Made by a program: the position numbers and the translations under genes. A stretch of 64,000 nt of DNA, from positions 20,933-84,932 of the forward strand of contig NZ_JBPYCR010000012.1 of NCBI RefSeq assembly GCF_051846915.1. Reading direction: 5' to 3'. Source of the stretch: JBPYCR01 sp051846915. Lineage in GTDB: Bacteria > Bacillota > Bacilli > Bacillales > Amphibacillaceae. Below, in pieces: positions 61,675 through 64,000 of the stretch. The notes below the pieces were generated by a model that was not told the DNA's origin, did no database searches, and saw only the letters and a program-made list of their open reading frames with translations. Position 1 is the stretch's first letter. Each line of letters starts with the position of its first letter.

Positions 61675-62517
61675 TTATAGCAACATTCCTAAATATTTCT
61701 CGAAGTTGACTCCTTCTATTTTTGGTGTTTGCTCTAAGGAGGAATCATGAATGGACTTGGTTAGAAAGGCTGTAGCAAGTTCTACATACTTTTCTAGATC
61801 CTCCCCACGCATCATGCCTCCCATTATGACAGAGGCAAATAAATCACCGGTACCAGAATAACTTTCACCATTATATGGTACCGCACTGTAAGCGGATTTA
61901 CGCTCATCTATGTACATATTTCCGATAAACTTTTTATCCGAATTTGATGGATTCACCCCAGTAATGATTACTTTTGCACCTGTTTGTTGTTGCAGGAGTT
62001 CCCCGGACTCTTGAATCGCTTTTAGATAGTCCTGTTCGATTGTATAACTATTTAGCTTTTCATAAGACAATCCGCTTAGCAAACAGCATTCTGTAACATT
62101 CGGCGTAATCACAGCCGCACGCTTAACAAGTCCTCTCATTCGTTCAAGCAATTCATTCGTATAAAGTTTATAGACTACCCCATTATCCCCCATTACTGGA
62201 TCGACAAGTAAATGTGTTCCTTTTGTATGAAATTGATCTAAGAAATGGAAAATATTATCAATTTGCTCTTTGCCAGTAACAAAACCAGTATGGATTCCAT
62301 CAAAGCTTATATCTAGCTTCTTCCATTCGTCTATGAAATAACTCATTTTAGAAGTAAGGTCTTCACAATAAAAACTTGGATAATCCGTTTGTGCAGTTAG
62401 CACTGCTGTTGGAAAAGGACATGGCTGTATACCCATTACTGAAAGAACGGGAATCGCAGCGGTTAATGAACATTTTCCAAAAGATGATAAATCTTGGATG
62501 ACTGAAACTTTTTTCAT
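61675..62517 (-). CDS. pdxK: Pyridoxal/pyridoxamine kinase
   Basis: 280-residue ribokinase-family enzyme that phosphorylates vitamin B6 vitamers. VIQDLSSFGKCSLTAAIPVL at the N-terminus, FPTAVLTAQTDYPSFYC near 37, LVDPVMGDNGVVYKLYTNEL near 103, ITPNVTECCLL near 138 and the C-terminal YSGTGDLFASVIMGG with the catalytic Asp near 228. Longer than ThiD-type kinases and closer to PdxY/PdxK. 37 nt after the ECF S-component gene, which supports a B6 uptake and salvage pair. Confidence 0.92.
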   Translation of the reverse strand: MKKVSVIQDLSSFGKCSLTAAIPVLSVMGIQPCPFPTAVLTAQTDYPSFYCEDLTSKMSYFIDEWKKLDISFDGIHTGFVTGKEQIDNIFHFLDQFHTKGTHLLVDPVMGDNGVVYKLYTNELLERMRGLVKRAAVITPNVTECCLLSGLSYEKLNSYTIEQDYLKAIQESGELLQQQTGAKVIITGVNPSNSDKKFIGNMYIDERKSAYSAVPYNGESYSGTGDLFASVIMGGMMRGEDLEKYVELATAFLTKSIHDSSLEQTPKIEGVNFEKYLGMLL

Positions 62518-62554
62518 CGTAATCCTCCTAATCCCTAACTAGCTATAACTACTT

Positions 62555-63100
62555 TTACTTATAATTAAAATAAGGAGTCTTTTTTAAGGCAACGCAAATT
62601 GGAAGGGCAATGATAACCCCTAATACATTTTGAACAATATCCCCAGGTATTGAAAGCAAAGGAGTAATCCAATTCCCATAAATAATTCCTTCCCCGATGA
62701 AATAAATACCTATCATAGGTGGCATGGATATGATGGTTGCCAATAAATTGAAAGCAATACTTTTACCTTTGCGATCCCTTGACCAAGCTATTTTACCAAC
62801 GATGTAACCTTGTACAGCACGCGATACAAAAGTGATCGGTGCCCACAATAACCATCCCCCAATGATATCAAAAATCGCCATACCTAGTGCACCAGCAAGT
62901 GCCCCTTTTTTAGGTCCAAATAAAATAGAGGCAGTAAAAAGCATAGCTGTTCCTAAATGAACTAACCCTCCATTTGAAGCAATTGGCAGTCTAATATTCA
63001 AAAAAGCGGTAGAAACGAAAACAAGCGCAATTAACATCGATGTTAAAATTAAATCAAACGTTTTTTGATGTGTCTTTGAATAACTATGTGTATTTTCCAT
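62555..63100 (-). CDS. ECF transporter S component, probable vitamin B6 type (copy A)
   Basis: 181 residues, five to six helices, QueT/PdxU-like integral membrane substrate-binding subunit. IRLPIASNGGLVHLGTAML near residue 37 and KGALAGALGMAIFDIIGGW near 65 are typical of S components. It works with a shared energising module (EcfA1/A2/T) encoded elsewhere. Its position directly before pdxK supports pyridoxine as substrate (PdxU2 type). A nearly identical copy begins 855 bp away; the two differ only at the last residues (NYK here). Confidence 0.85.
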   Translation of the reverse strand: MENTHSYSKTHQKTFDLILTSMLIALVFVSTAFLNIRLPIASNGGLVHLGTAMLFTASILFGPKKGALAGALGMAIFDIIGGWLLWAPITFVSRAVQGYIVGKIAWSRDRKGKSIAFNLLATIISMPPMIGIYFIGEGIIYGNWITPLLSIPGDIVQNVLGVIIALPICVALKKTPYFNYK

Positions 63101-63267
63101 ATTTGTATACCTACCTTATTATGAACTTTTTCTCATTTTAGCAAAATTCTGGTCCATGCAAAAGTGTCAATTTACCACTAAGTAATGGGGTCAGAAAAAA
63201 GCGTGGGACTGACGTAGCTAATTCAAGCACTAAATCTCTGCTTTCCCTATAAAAGATCATTTTCATT

Positions 63268-63412
63268 TAGAAAAGCTCAAGCGCCCTGGTAAGCCCCGAC
63301 AAGCTTAAGCAAGAAATCGTAGTGGTAGATTTTGCCACGAAGAATTATTGCTTAAGACCTCGAGGGGCTGGGCGCTTAAACTAGACAGCTATACGAATAT
63401 TTTTATGCTTTC
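63268..63412. repeat. Dispersed palindromic repeat, copy 4, at the duplication junction
   Basis: 145-bp copy starting TAGAAAAGCTCAAGCGCC, more diverged than copies 1 and 2 (for example GTGGTAGATTTTGCCAC in the inner arm), and ending immediately before the stop codon of copy B. Both hairpins are kept. Confidence 0.88.
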
Positions 63413-63955
63413 TTATTTCATAAAATAAGGAGTCTTTTTTAAGGCAACGCAAATTGGGAGTGCAATGATAACCCCTAATACATTTTGAACAATATCCCCA
63501 GGTATTGAAAGCAAAGGTGTAATCCAATTCCCATAAATAATTCCTTCCCCGATGAAATAAATACCTATCATAGGTGGCATGGATATGATGGTTGCCAATA
63601 AATTGAAAGCAATACTTTTACCTTTGCGATCCCTTGACCAAGCTATTTTACCAACGATGTAACCTTGTACAGCACGCGATACAAAAGTGATCGGTGCCCA
63701 CAATAACCATCCCCCAATGATATCAAAAATCGCCATACCTAGTGCACCAGCAAGTGCCCCTTTTTTAGGTCCAAATAAAATAGAGGCAGTAAAAAGCATA
63801 GCTGTTCCTAAATGAACTAACCCTCCATTTGAAGCAATTGGCAGTCTAATATTCAAAAAAGCGGTAGAAACGAAAACAAGCGCAATTAACATCGATGTTA
63901 AAATTAAATCAAACGTTTTTTGATGTGTCTTTGAATAACTATGTGTATTTTCCAT
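63413..63955 (-). CDS. ECF transporter S component, probable vitamin B6 type (copy B)
   Basis: 180 residues, identical to copy A through KKTPYF and then MK instead of NYK, because the duplication junction and repeat element supply the last two codons and stop. All residues needed for function appear intact. It has no kinase directly after it, only the repeat element and then the copy A leader, so copy B may be transcribed through into copy A and pdxK. Confidence 0.85.
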   Translation of the reverse strand: MENTHSYSKTHQKTFDLILTSMLIALVFVSTAFLNIRLPIASNGGLVHLGTAMLFTASILFGPKKGALAGALGMAIFDIIGGWLLWAPITFVSRAVQGYIVGKIAWSRDRKGKSIAFNLLATIISMPPMIGIYFIGEGIIYGNWITPLLSIPGDIVQNVLGVIIALPICVALKKTPYFMK

Positions 63956-64000
63956 ATTTGTATACCTACCTTATTATGAACTTTTTCTCATTTTAGCAAA

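Larger units (their letters stand above)
62566..64000. repeat. Tandem duplication, 855-bp period, copies at 62566-63145+ and 63421-64000+
   Basis: The 580 visible bases of each copy align without gaps with three differences, all near the 3' end of the gene and all synonymous. The copies are separated by 275 bp that include dispersed repeat copy 4. The right limit lies beyond the window. Confidence 0.93.

Overview
The window comes from a low-GC Gram-positive bacterium of the Bacillaceae, probably a salt-tolerant Oceanobacillus/Virgibacillus-type organism. This rests on AT-rich DNA, strong AGGAGG-type ribosome binding sites with frequent TTG and GTG starts, family members close to Bacillus proteins (DapB, Pdp, YczE, ScdA/Ric), and an ectoine hydrolase. 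No rRNA, tRNA, CRISPR array, prophage or intact insertion sequence was seen. Most of the window is accessory nitrogen and carbon catabolism: many transporters each sit beside a hydrolase and a local regulator.

Layout. 1-2.4 kb: 2-amino-4-oxopentanoate thiolase genes (ortB cut by the window edge, ortA), a gene remnant, and a split chromate-transporter (CHR) pair. 2.6-9.6 kb: a minus-strand cluster of doeA (ectoine hydrolase), a fused TRAP permease, a TAXI receptor, a maleate isomerase/Asp-Glu racemase-like enzyme and a second-site dapB, with an AsnC/Lrp regulator divergent from it. 10.2-16.7 kb: a creatininase-family hydrolase, then a DctPQM TRAP transporter plus amidase operon with a divergent XRE-cupin regulator. 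16.9-26.5 kb: a Crp/Fnr regulator, a 34-codon gene, a 5'-truncated Rpn nuclease, pyrimidine nucleoside phosphorylase, an M20 carbamoylase, a second amidase and a PhoD-like phosphatase. 26.7-31.2 kb: an FAD amine oxidase, a 33-residue symporter accessory peptide and an SSF symporter, with a divergent MerR/zinc-ribbon/methyltransferase-like fusion. 31.2-34.3 kb: an SNF2 helicase and an unrecognised partner. 34.3-44.3 kb: a MarR-controlled heterodimeric ABC exporter, an MFS exporter and an MMPL/coiled-coil pair. 44.5-52.8 kb: a miniature inverted-repeat element, cysteine desulfurase, duplicated YczE membrane proteins, Ric with an Fnr box, and decaying toxin-antitoxin-like loci. 52.9-59 kb: a sigma-54-controlled operon (ureohydrolase, NhaC-type antiporter, DUF1989 protein, third amidase) with its PAS/AAA+ activator. 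59.3-64 kb: a small sigma factor, a DUF4317 protein, pyridoxal kinase and a duplicated vitamin B6-type ECF S component.

Three points deserve most attention. The sigma-54 ureohydrolase/DUF1989/amidase operon looks like an uncharacterised guanidino or ureido catabolic pathway. The SNF2 helicase plus partner could be a two-gene DNA-related module. A dispersed about 150-bp palindromic repeat (four copies) has one copy exactly at the junction of a recent 855-bp tandem duplication. Several loci show fresh decay: an ortA-upstream remnant, Rpn, a frameshifted toxin-like gene, a toxin cut to 13 codons, and a DUF6933-like stub.
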